A stretch of DNA of 39,943 bases. It comes from Acidobacteriota bacterium. GTDB lineage: Bacteria; Actinomycetota; AC-67. Made by a program: the position numbers and the translations under genes. The notes under the pieces are model-generated. The model saw only the letters and a list, made by a program, of their open reading frames with translations, did not search any database and had not been told where the DNA came from. The DNA is taken from the NCBI GenBank assembly GCA_016208485.1, contig JACQXY010000002.1:1-39943 (forward strand), in the 5' to 3' direction. How positions within the stretch are numbered: position 1 is the first letter of the stretch; each line of letters starts with the position of its first letter. This document shows, piece after piece, positions 15,965 to 25,186 of this stretch.

Positions 15965-16249
15965 TCAGAGATGGACGACCGGGCAGGTGAGCGTCCGGGT
16001 GATGCCCTCGACGGCCTGGATCTTCGCGACGACCAGCTTCCCGAGGTCGTCCACGGTGCGGGCCTCCGACCGGACGATCACGTCGTAGGGACCGGTGACG
16101 TCCTCGGCCGAGCGAACGCCCTTGATCTGCGAAACCTGCTTGGCGACGTGGGCCGCCTTTCCCACCTCGGTCTGGATCAGGATGTACGCGGAAACCAAGG
16201 CCGCCACCTCCCTCTTCGGCTTTGCCGGCTGAGCTTTCTTCGCTGGCAT
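15965..16249 (-). CDS. Stand-alone Lrp/AsnC ligand-binding (RAM) domain protein
   Basis: 94-aa protein with only the AsnC-type regulation-of-amino-acid-metabolism fold (SAYILIQTEVGKAAHVAK, GPYDVIVRSEARTVDDL, VEGITRTLTCPVVHL) and no helix-turn-helix. Such proteins form ring oligomers and may bind amino acids or modulate Lrp-type regulators. It is convergent with ilvA, 4 nt away, which fits an amino-acid link. ATG 16249 has a TAGGAT box 6 nt upstream (leaderless), giving an 18-residue Ala/Lys/Pro extension. An internal TTG at 16198, preceded by an AGGGAGGTG-like site, would give the usual family start. Confidence 0.88.
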   Translation of the reverse strand: MPAKKAQPAKPKREVAALVSAYILIQTEVGKAAHVAKQVSQIKGVRSAEDVTGPYDVIVRSEARTVDDLGKLVVAKIQAVEGITRTLTCPVVHL

Positions 16250-16255
16250 GCCGGA

Positions 16256-16283
16256 ATCCTACCCGGCCGGTGCTCGGAGGCAA
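16256..16283 (-). promoter_or_regulatory. Leaderless promoter of the RAM-domain gene
   Basis: Minus strand: TTGCCT (16283-16278), 16-bp spacer, TAGGAT (16261-16256), then 6 nt to the ATG. The -35 overlaps the T tract of the upstream pckA terminator. Confidence 0.6.
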
Positions 16284-16300
16284 AATCCCGCGCCGGCGGG
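16282..16300 (-). terminator. Intrinsic terminator of pckA
   Basis: On the minus strand, directly after the pckA TAG: stem CCCGC/GCGGG with a 4-nt loop, followed by ATTTT. Short but all-GC stem. Confidence 0.5.
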
Positions 16301-17848
16301 CTAGCGGATCGCGGCGGCGATCGCGGGGTCGAGCCCTGGGAATCCGGAGAGGAACGCCGCGCGCTCCTCTCCGAGGCGGGTGACCCACGCGCGGTACTCG
16401 TCGGCGCGCCCCTGGCGCTCGTAGACGCGGCGGGGCTGGAGGATCTCAGGGTCGTCGACTCCGGGAACGTCGCTTGCGACCTCGTAGCCGAAGTCGGGAT
16501 CGCGCTCCCACGAGATCGTGCCCTCCGCGATCGCCTTGACGATCGCGGAGGAGAGCGGGATCTTCACCTTCACGGCGTGCGGATCCCGGCCGTCGCCTCC
16601 AACCCATCCGGTGTTCATCAGGTACACGTCCGCCGAGGCCGTCGTGAGCAGCTCGTGGAAGCGGTTCCCCTGGAGGGCCTGGGAGAGCGGGAAGAACGGA
16701 TTCGTGCCGGGGATGCGCAGGGACCTGCCGGCCTCGTGCTTGCCCCCGGCCGCGGTGCCCTGGCTCTCTCCGAGCATGAAGTAGGCGGCGGCCGCCTCGC
16801 GGGAGAGCCGCGCGACCGGTGGGATGACGTTGGTGTTGCGGTTCAGGATGAGCACGCGGTCCACCGGCCCGACCTCGCGCGCGTCCCTGAACCACCCGAG
16901 CCGGGACATCGCGAAGACGGCACGCCCGTTGGCGGTGAAGGTCTCATCGAAGAAGTCGAGCGCGCCGTCCTCCTGGGAGACGTTCTCCAGGTACGCCCCG
17001 GGGGACGTGACGGCCCCGTAGATGGTCGGCTCGTACTCGGCCGACAGGGCGTACGTCTTGGCGAAGCAGCCGTTCTCGGTCCCGTAGATCCTCCCGCCCG
17101 GCATGAGCGCTATGAAGTCGTCCTGGACCGGCCTGGAGTCGTTCTGCCGCGTGAACGTGGTGGTCGTCTTGCCGGTGCCGGAGAGGCCGACGATCAGCAG
17201 GGTCCGGTCGCCCGAGGAGGTCGGCACGACCTTGCAGCCGGCGTGCATCGGGAGCCCCCCGCGGTCGTAGACGACCTTGTTCCACATCCGGAGGCCGCCC
17301 TTCTTCGACTCGCCGAAGTAGTCGGAGCCCAGGACGCGGGTCATCCCACCGTCGAGGTCGACCGCGATCAGCCGATCGTCCGCGTATCCCGGTGCGGGGA
17401 GGTTCGGCGTGTAGACCACGGTGAGCTGCGGTTCGCCGGGATCTGCGTCGTGGAAGTAAAGGAGGTCTTGCGATCCGGCGATGTTCGCGTTCGAAGCCTC
17501 GACCACCAAGCGGGCCGGGACTCGGAAGGCCTCGTCGTTGCCGATGAACCCGTTGATCACCAGCATGTCGCGCTCGCGGACGTATGAGTCCTGCATTGCC
17601 GCGACCCGGGCGTACTCGTCGCGGGAGAGGGTCTGAGATCCCTGATGGTCCTCCGGGTGGTCGGAGGCGACGAAGGTGGATCGCGTGCTGCGCGCGACGA
17701 CCCGCGTGCGAACGTTGAAGTTCCCGAAGTCGGTGCGCCGCGCGTTCGGCATCGCCGCCGTCATCGCGAGGAGGCGCTCCTGGCCGGGATCGGCGAGGAA
17801 GGACCTCGCCTCCAGCATGTAGCCGGGCCCTTCGAGCTTCTCGGTCAC
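16301..17848 (-). CDS. pckA: Phosphoenolpyruvate carboxykinase (ATP type)
   Basis: Decarboxylates and phosphorylates oxaloacetate to PEP, the first step of gluconeogenesis. 515 aa, matching the ATP-dependent class rather than the ~600-aa GTP class usual in mycobacteria and relatives. Kinase-1a loop GLSGTGKTTTT, kinase-2 region VQDDFIAL, GTENGCFAKTYALS, and LILNRNTNVIPP. GTG 17848 (MTEKLEGPG) is chosen because GGGGGG lies 8 nt upstream; a TTG at 17866 would add six residues. A TATCAT box lies upstream at 17894-17889. Confidence 0.95.
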   Translation of the reverse strand: MTEKLEGPGYMLEARSFLADPGQERLLAMTAAMPNARRTDFGNFNVRTRVVARSTRSTFVASDHPEDHQGSQTLSRDEYARVAAMQDSYVRERDMLVINGFIGNDEAFRVPARLVVEASNANIAGSQDLLYFHDADPGEPQLTVVYTPNLPAPGYADDRLIAVDLDGGMTRVLGSDYFGESKKGGLRMWNKVVYDRGGLPMHAGCKVVPTSSGDRTLLIVGLSGTGKTTTTFTRQNDSRPVQDDFIALMPGGRIYGTENGCFAKTYALSAEYEPTIYGAVTSPGAYLENVSQEDGALDFFDETFTANGRAVFAMSRLGWFRDAREVGPVDRVLILNRNTNVIPPVARLSREAAAAYFMLGESQGTAAGGKHEAGRSLRIPGTNPFFPLSQALQGNRFHELLTTASADVYLMNTGWVGGDGRDPHAVKVKIPLSSAIVKAIAEGTISWERDPDFGYEVASDVPGVDDPEILQPRRVYERQGRADEYRAWVTRLGEERAAFLSGFPGLDPAIAAAIR

Positions 17849-17888
17849 CGAATCTGCCCCCCGCAAACGAGATCAGGATGTGCCGACG

Positions 17889-17894
17889 ATGATA
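17889..17894 (-). promoter_or_regulatory. Possible -10 box of pckA
   Basis: TATCAT on the minus strand, about 40 nt before the GTG. No clear -35. Confidence 0.35.
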
Positions 17895-17934
17895 CAGGGG
17901 AGGTCCGGTGGCCGCTCGGCCTCCGCGAGGGCGG

Positions 17935-17960
17935 CCCCCCGGCAGCACCTCGCCGGGGGG
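17935..17960 (-). terminator. GC hairpin between dodecin and pckA
   Basis: Perfect 9-bp stem CCCCCCGGC/GCCGGGGGG with an 8-nt loop, 12 nt after the dodecin stop codon. No T tract, so it would be a U-less terminator or an mRNA-stabilising hairpin. Confidence 0.45.
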
Positions 17961-17972
17961 CGGAGGGGGGTC

Positions 17973-18182
17973 CTACCGCGAGGGTTCCATCTCGAAGTAC
18001 AGGCGCACGGCGGTCCGGTACTCGGTGATCTTGGACTCCTTCACGCTGCACGCCGTGCGGATCACGTCCATGCGCTGGATGTGGCGGATGGTCTTCGTGG
18101 CTTCCTTGAGGGCCTCCCGCGCGGCGTCCCCCCAGGACTGCGCCGAGACGCCTTCCAGCTCGATCGTGTTGATGACGCCCAT
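17973..18182 (-). CDS. Dodecin family flavin-binding protein
   Basis: 69-aa protein of the dodecin family, which forms hollow dodecamers that bind and buffer flavins. The pattern IELEGVSAQSWGDAAREAL with the conserved Trp of the SW motif, KTIRHIQRMDV, and ESKITEYRTAVRLYFEME matches the whole fold. ATG 18182 has GAGGAG six nt upstream; the in-frame upstream stretch is Pro/Arg-rich and not coding-like. Confidence 0.93.
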   Translation of the reverse strand: MGVINTIELEGVSAQSWGDAAREALKEATKTIRHIQRMDVIRTACSVKESKITEYRTAVRLYFEMEPSR

Positions 18183-18303
18183 GCCGTCTCCTCTCCGATC
18201 CCGTCCGGGCGCGGGGTGCGCGCCGGGGGGATTCTCGCGCGCCCCGAGTCCGGGGGCAAGGGGGTGGGGGGAGGGCGGCCGGGGCCGCACGTCGTCCGGG
18301 GGC

Positions 18304-18309
18304 TATCCT
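18304..18309 (+). promoter_or_regulatory. Leaderless -10 box of thiL
   Basis: TATCCT, 6 nt before the GTG at 18316. No Shine-Dalgarno site, and no room for a riboswitch. Confidence 0.55.
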
Positions 18310-18315
18310 GACTCC

Positions 18316-19317
18316 GTGGAAGGGCATCTTTCCGATCTCGGGGAGTTCGGTCTCATCCGCCGGATCCGCCGCCGCGTGCCTCTCGGGGAGGGGGTGGTCC
18401 TCGGGCCCGGCGACGACGCGGCGGCTCTCGCCGTGGCGCCGGGGCGCCTGGTCCTGGCCACGACCGACATGCTCGTCGAGGGAGTGCACTTCGACCTCGC
18501 GTTCTCGGCACCTGCCGATGTCGGCCGCAAGGCGCTTGCCGCGAATGCTTCCGACATCGCGGCGATGGGCGGGACGCCGCGCTTCGCGCTGGTGGCCCTC
18601 GGCGCGCACGGCGCCTCACCGGCCCGAACCCTCGATGCGCTCCTGGACGGGATGGTCGGGGCGGGCGAGGATCTCGGCGTGAGCATCGTCGGCGGCGACG
18701 TCGTGGCCTCGGACCGGTTGGTCCTGTCGGTGGCCCTTCTCGGGGAGGAGGGTCCCGCCGGGGTCGTGCGGCGCTCCGGCGCGCGGCCGGGAGACGCGGT
18801 CTGCGTGACGGGCGGCCTCGGCGCCGCGGCGGCCGGGCTCGCGCTCCTGCGCGGAGGCGCGGACGCGGAGGCGGCGCGGCTTTCGAAGGCCTACCCCGGC
18901 CTGCTTGCCGCCCATCGCCTGGGCCGGGCGCGTGTGCGCGAGGGCCTGGCCGCCGCCGGTGCCGGGGTCACCGCGATGATCGACTGCTCCGATGGGCTCG
19001 CGCCCGACGTCCTTCACATCGGCGAGGAGTCGGGTGTCGGGATCGAGATCGAGGAGGGCGCGCTCCCCCTGGCGCCCGGCGTTCCCGTTGTCGCGCGCTG
19101 GCTCGGAGAGGATCCGTCGGCGCTGGCGCTCGGCGGAGGGGAGGACTACGAGCTCGTGCTGACCGTTGCGCCCGGCCGAGTTGAGCAGCTCGCCGCCGCG
19201 GTGGCCCCGACGCCACTCACCCGCATCGGGTGGGCGGTCGCCGGGCCGAGCGCGCTCCTGCGCTCCGGCGGAGCGCGGGAGCCTCTCGAGGGTCGGGGCT
19301 GGGATCATTTCCGCTAG
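18316..19317 (+). CDS. thiL: Thiamine-monophosphate kinase
   Basis: Phosphorylates thiamine monophosphate to the active cofactor thiamine diphosphate. 333 aa, typical. AIR-synthase-like fold with GPGDDAAAL, TTDMLVEGVHFDL, ASDIAAMGGTPRFALVALG, IVGGDVVAS, the second-half MIDCSDGLAPDV and LALGGGEDYELVLTV. Start GTG 18316 is set by the TATCCT box and by the family start. It faces the Kelch gene tail to tail with a 46-nt gap. Confidence 0.95.
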   Translation: MEGHLSDLGEFGLIRRIRRRVPLGEGVVLGPGDDAAALAVAPGRLVLATTDMLVEGVHFDLAFSAPADVGRKALAANASDIAAMGGTPRFALVALGAHGASPARTLDALLDGMVGAGEDLGVSIVGGDVVASDRLVLSVALLGEEGPAGVVRRSGARPGDAVCVTGGLGAAAAGLALLRGGADAEAARLSKAYPGLLAAHRLGRARVREGLAAAGAGVTAMIDCSDGLAPDVLHIGEESGVGIEIEEGALPLAPGVPVVARWLGEDPSALALGGGEDYELVLTVAPGRVEQLAAAVAPTPLTRIGWAVAGPSALLRSGGAREPLEGRGWDHFR

Positions 19318-19363
19318 GAACGGGCCTGCGCGCGCCGGTCGCCGCGAAAGGAATCCGCGACAG

Positions 19364-20899
19364 CTATGGGCAGACGTGGATGTCGCTTCTCGCCGAGCCG
19401 ACCACGATGTCGATGCCCGCAAGAGTCACGTGGACGGCGTTGACCGTCAGCTCGTGGTCCCTTGTCCCGTGCGAGGCGGTCTGCTCGTTGAGCAGGATCG
19501 ACCCTCCGCCGGGCAGGCTCAGGCCTGTGTTCGGGGGGACGCTCACGGGTCCGTCCACGATCACCGTCGGACCGACGGCGAGATGCGCGATCGTGACGCC
19601 GCCGGAGGAGCCCTCGCACGTCGTGCCGGAGATCGCGCGGACGGCCCGCAGCGTGATCGGTGGCAGGCCGGCCCCGGGGGCGATGAGCGCCTCGGCGACG
19701 GTCGCCGTCGCGGTCGAGGAGCCGACCGTCGTCACGACGCGCGCGACGAGCCCGTTCGCTGTGACCGGTGGCCCCGCGAGGACGCTCACCTTCTCCTCCT
19801 TCGCGGTCGCGCTTTCGGTGCTGACCTCGCCGGTGTCGGACCGGGTGAGCGAGGCGGCGCCGGAGACACGCAGGCCGGTCGCGCGGCCGGTCATGATCAC
19901 CGACGGCGCGCATGTCATCGCGAAGTTCTGATCCTTCGTGTCGCCGAACACACCGCTGCCGGTCGCCATGATCACCGTCGAGCCGCCGGGCGGTGTGTGG
20001 TAGGTCGTGCCTGCGGCGGTCTCCGACGCGGCGGCCGGCATCGATGCCGCGGTCGTCCAGGTGCCCGTCACGGGGTCGAACTCCTCAACGATCGAGATCG
20101 TCGTCGACCCGATCCGCGTGCCGCCGAACACGTAGATGTGTCCTTCGCAGACGCCGGCGCCGGCGTTCATGCGCGCCGTGGGCATCGCAGACCCGGTCGA
20201 CCAGGTCATCGTCGCCGTGTCGAGGATCTCCATCGTCGCGTACATCGTCGACGTCGCGGGGTTGTAGCCACCGATGACGTAGATCCTCGAGCCGATCGCG
20301 ACCGTCGAGTACACGTTGGCTCGTGCGGTCGGCATCGGCGGGCCCGCCGTCCAGGTCATCGTCGCCGTGTCGTAGATCTCCAGCGTCGCCAGCGCGCAGC
20401 AGTCCGCGTAGAACTTGCCCGTCCGTCCACCGGCGACGTAGATCTTCCGGCCCACGACGGCAACGCCGATACCGGCGCGCGCCGTCGGCATGGGCGCTTT
20501 CGTGGCCCATGTGTTGGTCACCGGGTTGTACGCCTCGACCGTGTCGCACACCGGCGTGCCGCACGGCGCGCCGACGGCCTTGTTCCGGCCGCCGATCGCA
20601 TAGAAGATGCCGCCCGCCGCCGCCCCGCCGAGCTCGGCCCGCCCCGTGGGCGCGGGCGAGAGCGTCGTCCACGTGTCGGTCGCCGGCGTGTACGCGGACA
20701 TCAGGTTCGAGTCGGCGCCGGCGGCGCCGGGAAGGCTGCCGTGGCTCACGTAGAACGTGCCGCCGATGAACGCGCCGGCGGTTCCCTCGCGGGCGATCGG
20801 CATCTTCGCCCGCACGGTCCACGTCTCGGTGACCGAGTGGCCCTCCGCCGCTCCCGAGGCCAGGACCGCAACAACGATCGCCAGCGCTCCTCGCCGCAT
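19364..20899 (-). CDS. Secreted Kelch-repeat protein with choice-of-anchor P-like C-terminal domain
   Basis: 511-aa exported protein. An N-terminal signal peptide (MRRGALAIVVAVLASGAAEG) is followed by a Kelch beta-propeller from about residue 25 to 300, with at least five units such as IYVAGGRTG, IYVIGGYNP and IYVFGGTRI, each followed by a TxTW strand. The C-terminal ~190 residues (ATGLRVSGAAS, GPPVTANGLVA, and ELTVNAVHVTLAGIDIVVGS near the end) resemble the choice-of-anchor P domain. No LPxTG or C-terminal membrane segment is seen. Function unknown; surface adhesion or carbohydrate binding is a guess. ATG 20899 follows GGGGGA; a TTG at 20911 is less likely. Confidence 0.85.
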   Translation of the reverse strand: MRRGALAIVVAVLASGAAEGHSVTETWTVRAKMPIAREGTAGAFIGGTFYVSHGSLPGAAGADSNLMSAYTPATDTWTTLSPAPTGRAELGGAAAGGIFYAIGGRNKAVGAPCGTPVCDTVEAYNPVTNTWATKAPMPTARAGIGVAVVGRKIYVAGGRTGKFYADCCALATLEIYDTATMTWTAGPPMPTARANVYSTVAIGSRIYVIGGYNPATSTMYATMEILDTATMTWSTGSAMPTARMNAGAGVCEGHIYVFGGTRIGSTTISIVEEFDPVTGTWTTAASMPAAASETAAGTTYHTPPGGSTVIMATGSGVFGDTKDQNFAMTCAPSVIMTGRATGLRVSGAASLTRSDTGEVSTESATAKEEKVSVLAGPPVTANGLVARVVTTVGSSTATATVAEALIAPGAGLPPITLRAVRAISGTTCEGSSGGVTIAHLAVGPTVIVDGPVSVPPNTGLSLPGGGSILLNEQTASHGTRDHELTVNAVHVTLAGIDIVVGSARSDIHVCP

Positions 20900-20911
20900 C
20901 GCGTCCCCCAA

Positions 20912-21225
20912 TCCGCTCCGGTCGCCTCGGAGAGACTTCGCCGCGGGGCGAGAGTTTCCCTCCCGCCTCTCCTATGTGGGGGATCGAGATCAAACGGGCG
21001 TGGGTACTTTGCGGCGAGTCGAAAGCGTCGAGGAATTGGGCCGTCTTGGCGTCGGGTGGCGCTCGGGGGTGGGCAAATCGCCAGCTTATCCGGGATGGGG
21101 CTGATTTCCCGCGGGTTTCGAGCGCACTTGCCGCATGTCGAGCAGTAGATGTCAACCTGCACGACGGCTCCCGTTCGAGGTCGCGCAACTGGGGAGTCGA
21201 GATCGCCGTGCGAGAATCGGCGCTG
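20912..21225. other. 314-bp gap with no supported gene
   Basis: Lies between the Kelch start and the amrS stop. It is less GC-rich than its surroundings around 20980-21160. An open minus-strand frame from 21162 begins with a CSTCGKC motif but has non-actinobacterial third-position use and runs into the Kelch gene, so I do not call it. It presumably contains the Kelch promoter; I cannot identify a clear one. Confidence 0.5.
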
Positions 21226-22305
<1,080 letters not shown>

Positions 22306-22311
22306 GCCCCA

Positions 22312-22412
22312 AGTATGGAGCCGCGCGCGGGAACGCGTCCTCGGCCACGGGTGTCACGCCCCGCGCCATCAGGCGGTCGCTCTCCGCGCTGTGCGAGAAC
22401 CCGCGCTAATCT
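22312..22412. promoter_or_regulatory. Divergent leaderless -10 boxes of amrS and thiD
   Basis: CATACT on the minus strand (22317-22312) and TAATCT on the plus strand (22407-22412) each lie exactly 6 nt before their start codon. No Shine-Dalgarno site for either gene, and no TPP riboswitch can fit in front of thiD. Confidence 0.55.
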
Positions 22413-22418
22413 CTCGCT

Positions 22419-23246
22419 GTGACCAATGCGCGCGCGCTCACGATCGCCGGGTCGGACCCCGGCGGGGGCGCCGGCATCCAGCAGGACCTGAAGACCTTCC
22501 AGGCGCTCGGCTGCTGGGGGATGTCGGCGATCACGGCGGTGACCGTGCAGAGCACCCTGGGGGTGACCGCTTTCCACGAGGTGCCGGCAGGCGTCGTGGA
22601 AGGCCAGATCCGGGCGGTCCTCGAGGATATCGGCGTCGACGCGGTGAAGACCGGCATGCTCGCGACCGCGGCGATCGTGAAAGCGGTCGCGCGGGCCTTG
22701 CGCGAGCGCCGGGTGGGGAGCCTGGTCGTGGATCCCGTGCTCGCGTCCTCGCACGGGGAGCCGCTGCTTTCGGCCGGCGGCGTCGAGGTCCTGGCGGCCG
22801 AGATCCTCCCGCTCGCGCTGGTCGTGACCCCCAACTCGGGCGAGGCCGAGCGGCTCACCGGGGTCCGGGTCGCCGACCGCGACGGCCAGAGGGAGGCCGC
22901 GCGCGCCCTCGTCGCGCTCGGGGCGCGCGCGGCTCTTGTCACCGGCGGCCACGTGGAGGGACCGGAGGCCGTCGACGTCTTGTGGGACGGCTCGGATTTC
23001 CACGAGATCGTCGGCCCGCGCCTGGACACGCCGAACACCCACGGGAGCGGCTGCATGTTGTCGGCGGCCATCGCGGCCGGGCTCGCCGAGGGAGGATCCC
23101 TCCTGGAGTCTGTGCGCCGGGCGAAGGGGTTTGTCGCCGGGGCGATCGAGCACGCGCTCTCCATCGGGAAGGGCGCCGGACCCGTCGACGCCTCGTGGCG
23201 CCTCGGCGGGGGTCCCTGGCCCCTCGCCGCCCATCCCTTCGAGTAG
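22419..23246 (+). CDS. thiD: Hydroxymethylpyrimidine / phosphomethylpyrimidine kinase
   Basis: Phosphorylates HMP and HMP-P in thiamine synthesis. 275 aa, ribokinase-like fold: LTIAGSDPGGGAGIQQDLKT at the N-terminus, AVKTGMLAT, VVDPVLASSHGEPLL, TPNSGEAERLTG, and the anion hole NTHGSGCMLSAAI with its catalytic Asp neighbourhood. GTG 22419 lies 6 nt after TAATCT. With thiL four genes away, two thiamine steps are in the window but not in one operon. Confidence 0.95.
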   Translation: MTNARALTIAGSDPGGGAGIQQDLKTFQALGCWGMSAITAVTVQSTLGVTAFHEVPAGVVEGQIRAVLEDIGVDAVKTGMLATAAIVKAVARALRERRVGSLVVDPVLASSHGEPLLSAGGVEVLAAEILPLALVVTPNSGEAERLTGVRVADRDGQREAARALVALGARAALVTGGHVEGPEAVDVLWDGSDFHEIVGPRLDTPNTHGSGCMLSAAIAAGLAEGGSLLESVRRAKGFVAGAIEHALSIGKGAGPVDASWRLGGGPWPLAAHPFE

Positions 23247-23258
23247 CCGGCGGGGCCG

Positions 23259-23301
23259 GGCTCACCAGAATGGGCTACCCGTCTCTGCCTCCGGGTGAGC
23301 C
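23259..23301 (+). terminator. Inverted repeat after thiD
   Basis: GGCTCACC (23259-23266) and GGTGAGCC (23294-23301) could pair around a loop that holds a smaller GGG/CCC hairpin. No T tract, so the call is weak. Confidence 0.35.
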
Positions 23302-23312
23302 GATCGCCTCAT

Positions 23313-23340
23313 TTGCGGGGACCCGGCATGCTTGTAGGCT
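23313..23340 (+). promoter_or_regulatory. Promoter of the response regulator-KaiC operon
   Basis: TTGCGG (23313-23318), 16-bp spacer, TAGGCT (23335-23340), then 6 nt to the ATG at 23347: a leaderless start. Confidence 0.55.
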
Positions 23341-23346
23341 CTGAAT

Positions 23347-23724
23347 ATGGAGGCCCGTGAACGGTCGCCGTCCGGGACGGTGCTCGTGGTGGACGACGAG
23401 CCCGACGTTCTCTACTTGCTGCGGCTGACGTTCGAGAGCGCCGGGTACCGGGTTCAGGAGGCGGCGCACGGCGCGGCGGCGCTCGAGTGCGTCATGAACG
23501 GTCCCCTTCCGCTGGTCGTCGTCGCCGACTTGATGATGCCGGTGATGGACGGGAGGGAGCTGATCTCCCGCCTCCGATCGGACCCTCGCACCGCTCGCCT
23601 GCCGATTCTGCTCCTCAGCGCGAACCCGAACGGGACGGTCGGGGCCGACGCCATGGTCCGCAAACCCTTCAAGACGTCGGATCTGATCGAGACGGTGCGC
23701 TCCCTCATCGAGGGTGGTGGCTGA
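23347..23724 (+). CDS. Receiver-only response regulator
   Basis: 125-aa single-domain CheY-like protein with no output domain. Acidic pocket D16-D17 (VVDDEPDV), phosphoacceptor D61 (VVVADLMMPVMDG), switch S91 (LLLSANPN) and conserved K106 (VRKPFK) are all present, so it should be phosphorylatable. First gene of a four-gene operon; its 3' end overlaps the KaiC-like gene by 11 nt. No histidine kinase domain is encoded nearby, so the phosphodonor is unknown. It may act by protein contact with the KaiC-like ATPase. Confidence 0.93.
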   Translation: MEARERSPSGTVLVVDDEPDVLYLLRLTFESAGYRVQEAAHGAAALECVMNGPLPLVVVADLMMPVMDGRELISRLRSDPRTARLPILLLSANPNGTVGADAMVRKPFKTSDLIETVRSLIEGGG

Positions 23725-25174
23725 GGTGGACCGGCTCGGGACCGGGGTTGCCGGGCTCGACCACGTTCTGGGCGGCGGGCTGCCGGTCGGCTCGCTCCTG
23801 ATCATCGCCGGAAACCCGGGCACGGGAAAGACGATCCTCGCCCAACAGATGTGCTTCGCGAACGCGCGGCAGGGGCGCAAGGCCGTGTACTTCACGACCC
23901 TGTCCGAGCCACACGGGAAGCTCGTGCGCCATCTGGAATCGTTTGCGTTCTTCGATCCCGCGGCGCTCGGGCGCTCGGTGGAACTCGTTCACCTCGCGCC
24001 GGTGGGGGGGGAGGGCGGAGTCGAGGGGGTGGCCCCGGAGATCATCCGCAAGTGCTACGAGGAGCGGCCGGCGATCGTGGTGGTCGACTCGAGCAGGGCG
24101 CTGCGCGAGCTGTCGTCTCCGGCGAGCTACCGGGGCGCGGTCTACGACCTCGCGAGCCGCGCGGCGCACACCGGCGCGGTCCTCGTCCTCGTCGGCGCGT
24201 ACGACGAGGAGGATCTCGCCGGCGGGGCGGAGTTCGCCGTCGCCGACAGCGTCGTGTCGATGGCGAACGAGGCGTCGGGACCGTTCGACCGGCGGTGGCT
24301 GCGGGTGCTGAAGCTCCGCGGCTCGGACTACCTGTCGGGCAGGCACGGATTCCGGATCGGCCCCGAGGGGATCGAGCTGTACGAGAGGCTGGAGTCGGCC
24401 CCGGTCCCCAGGGGCGCGGGCGCGGAGGGTCGAGTCGCGACGGGCGCTCCCGGGCTCGACGAGATGATGCGGGGCGGCATCCCGGCGACCGACCAGACCC
24501 TGGTGGCGGGGCCGAGCGGCGCGGGCAAGACGGTCCTCGGCTTGCAGTTCGTGGCCGAGGGAGCGTCGCGGGGCGAGCGGTGCCTCTACATCTCGCTCCA
24601 GGAAAACGAGGTGGAGCTGCTCCGCAAGGCCCGGTCGTTCGGCTGGGACCTGTCGCGGCAGGACCCCCCGGAGGGAGTTTCCTTCCTGTACATCCAGCCG
24701 GTCGAGCTGGGGCTCGACGCGGTGGGAGCGAGGGTCCGGGATGCGGTCCGGGAGATCCGCCCGCACCGGGTAGTGCTCGACAGCATCACCGAGATCGAGC
24801 GCGCGGCGCGCGGCAGCGACCGCTTCGCCGACTACCTCTGGTCGCTCGTCGAGCTGTTCCGCGCCGCCGGATCGACGTCGGTGCTGACCGTCGAGACCCG
24901 CACGTTCTTCGGGGCCTCGTTCGAGCTCGCCTACGGCGCCTCGTTCGTTGTGGACAACATCGTCCTGCTGCGATACGCGGAGCTGGAGTCGGAGATCCGC
25001 AGGGCGCTCGGGGTCGTCAAGATGCGCCAGAGCGACCACGTGAAGAGCCTGGTGGAGTTCGAGATCGGCGGACAAGGGTTGAGACTGAAGGGGAAGTTCG
25101 CGGGTCTTGCCGGGGTGCTGACCGGAACCCCGGTTCGCGCGGCGGAGCAGTTCCGGGAGTTCTTCAACCGCTAG
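23714..25174 (+). CDS. Double-domain KaiC-like RecA-fold ATPase
   Basis: 486-aa protein with two KaiC domains. Domain I: Walker A GNPGTGKT (33-40), Walker B AIVVVDSS. Domain II: Walker A GPSGAGKT (266-273), Walker B RVVLDS. By eye against cyanobacterial KaiC, the paired catalytic glutamates become SE in domain I (TTLSEPHGK) and QE in domain II (SLQENEVEL). The autophosphorylation pair Ser-Thr aligns with S410-F411 (GASFVVDNIVLL). The C-terminal tail GVLTGTPVR resembles the KaiC tail. So it is a KaiC homologue with an altered phosphosite, likely a signalling ATPase rather than a clock. GTG 23714, 23717 or 23726 could start it. Followed by a Shine-Dalgarno site for the 52-aa gene. Confidence 0.92.
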   Translation: MVAEVDRLGTGVAGLDHVLGGGLPVGSLLIIAGNPGTGKTILAQQMCFANARQGRKAVYFTTLSEPHGKLVRHLESFAFFDPAALGRSVELVHLAPVGGEGGVEGVAPEIIRKCYEERPAIVVVDSSRALRELSSPASYRGAVYDLASRAAHTGAVLVLVGAYDEEDLAGGAEFAVADSVVSMANEASGPFDRRWLRVLKLRGSDYLSGRHGFRIGPEGIELYERLESAPVPRGAGAEGRVATGAPGLDEMMRGGIPATDQTLVAGPSGAGKTVLGLQFVAEGASRGERCLYISLQENEVELLRKARSFGWDLSRQDPPEGVSFLYIQPVELGLDAVGARVRDAVREIRPHRVVLDSITEIERAARGSDRFADYLWSLVELFRAAGSTSVLTVETRTFFGASFELAYGASFVVDNIVLLRYAELESEIRRALGVVKMRQSDHVKSLVEFEIGGQGLRLKGKFAGLAGVLTGTPVRAAEQFREFFNR

Positions 25175-25186
25175 GAGGATCCTCAA

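Noticed and set aside
20746..21162. 138-aa minus-strand ORF beginning MQVDIYCSTCGKC
   Set aside because: Codon use is unlike the neighbours, it has no family resemblance, and most of it overlaps the Kelch gene in another frame.
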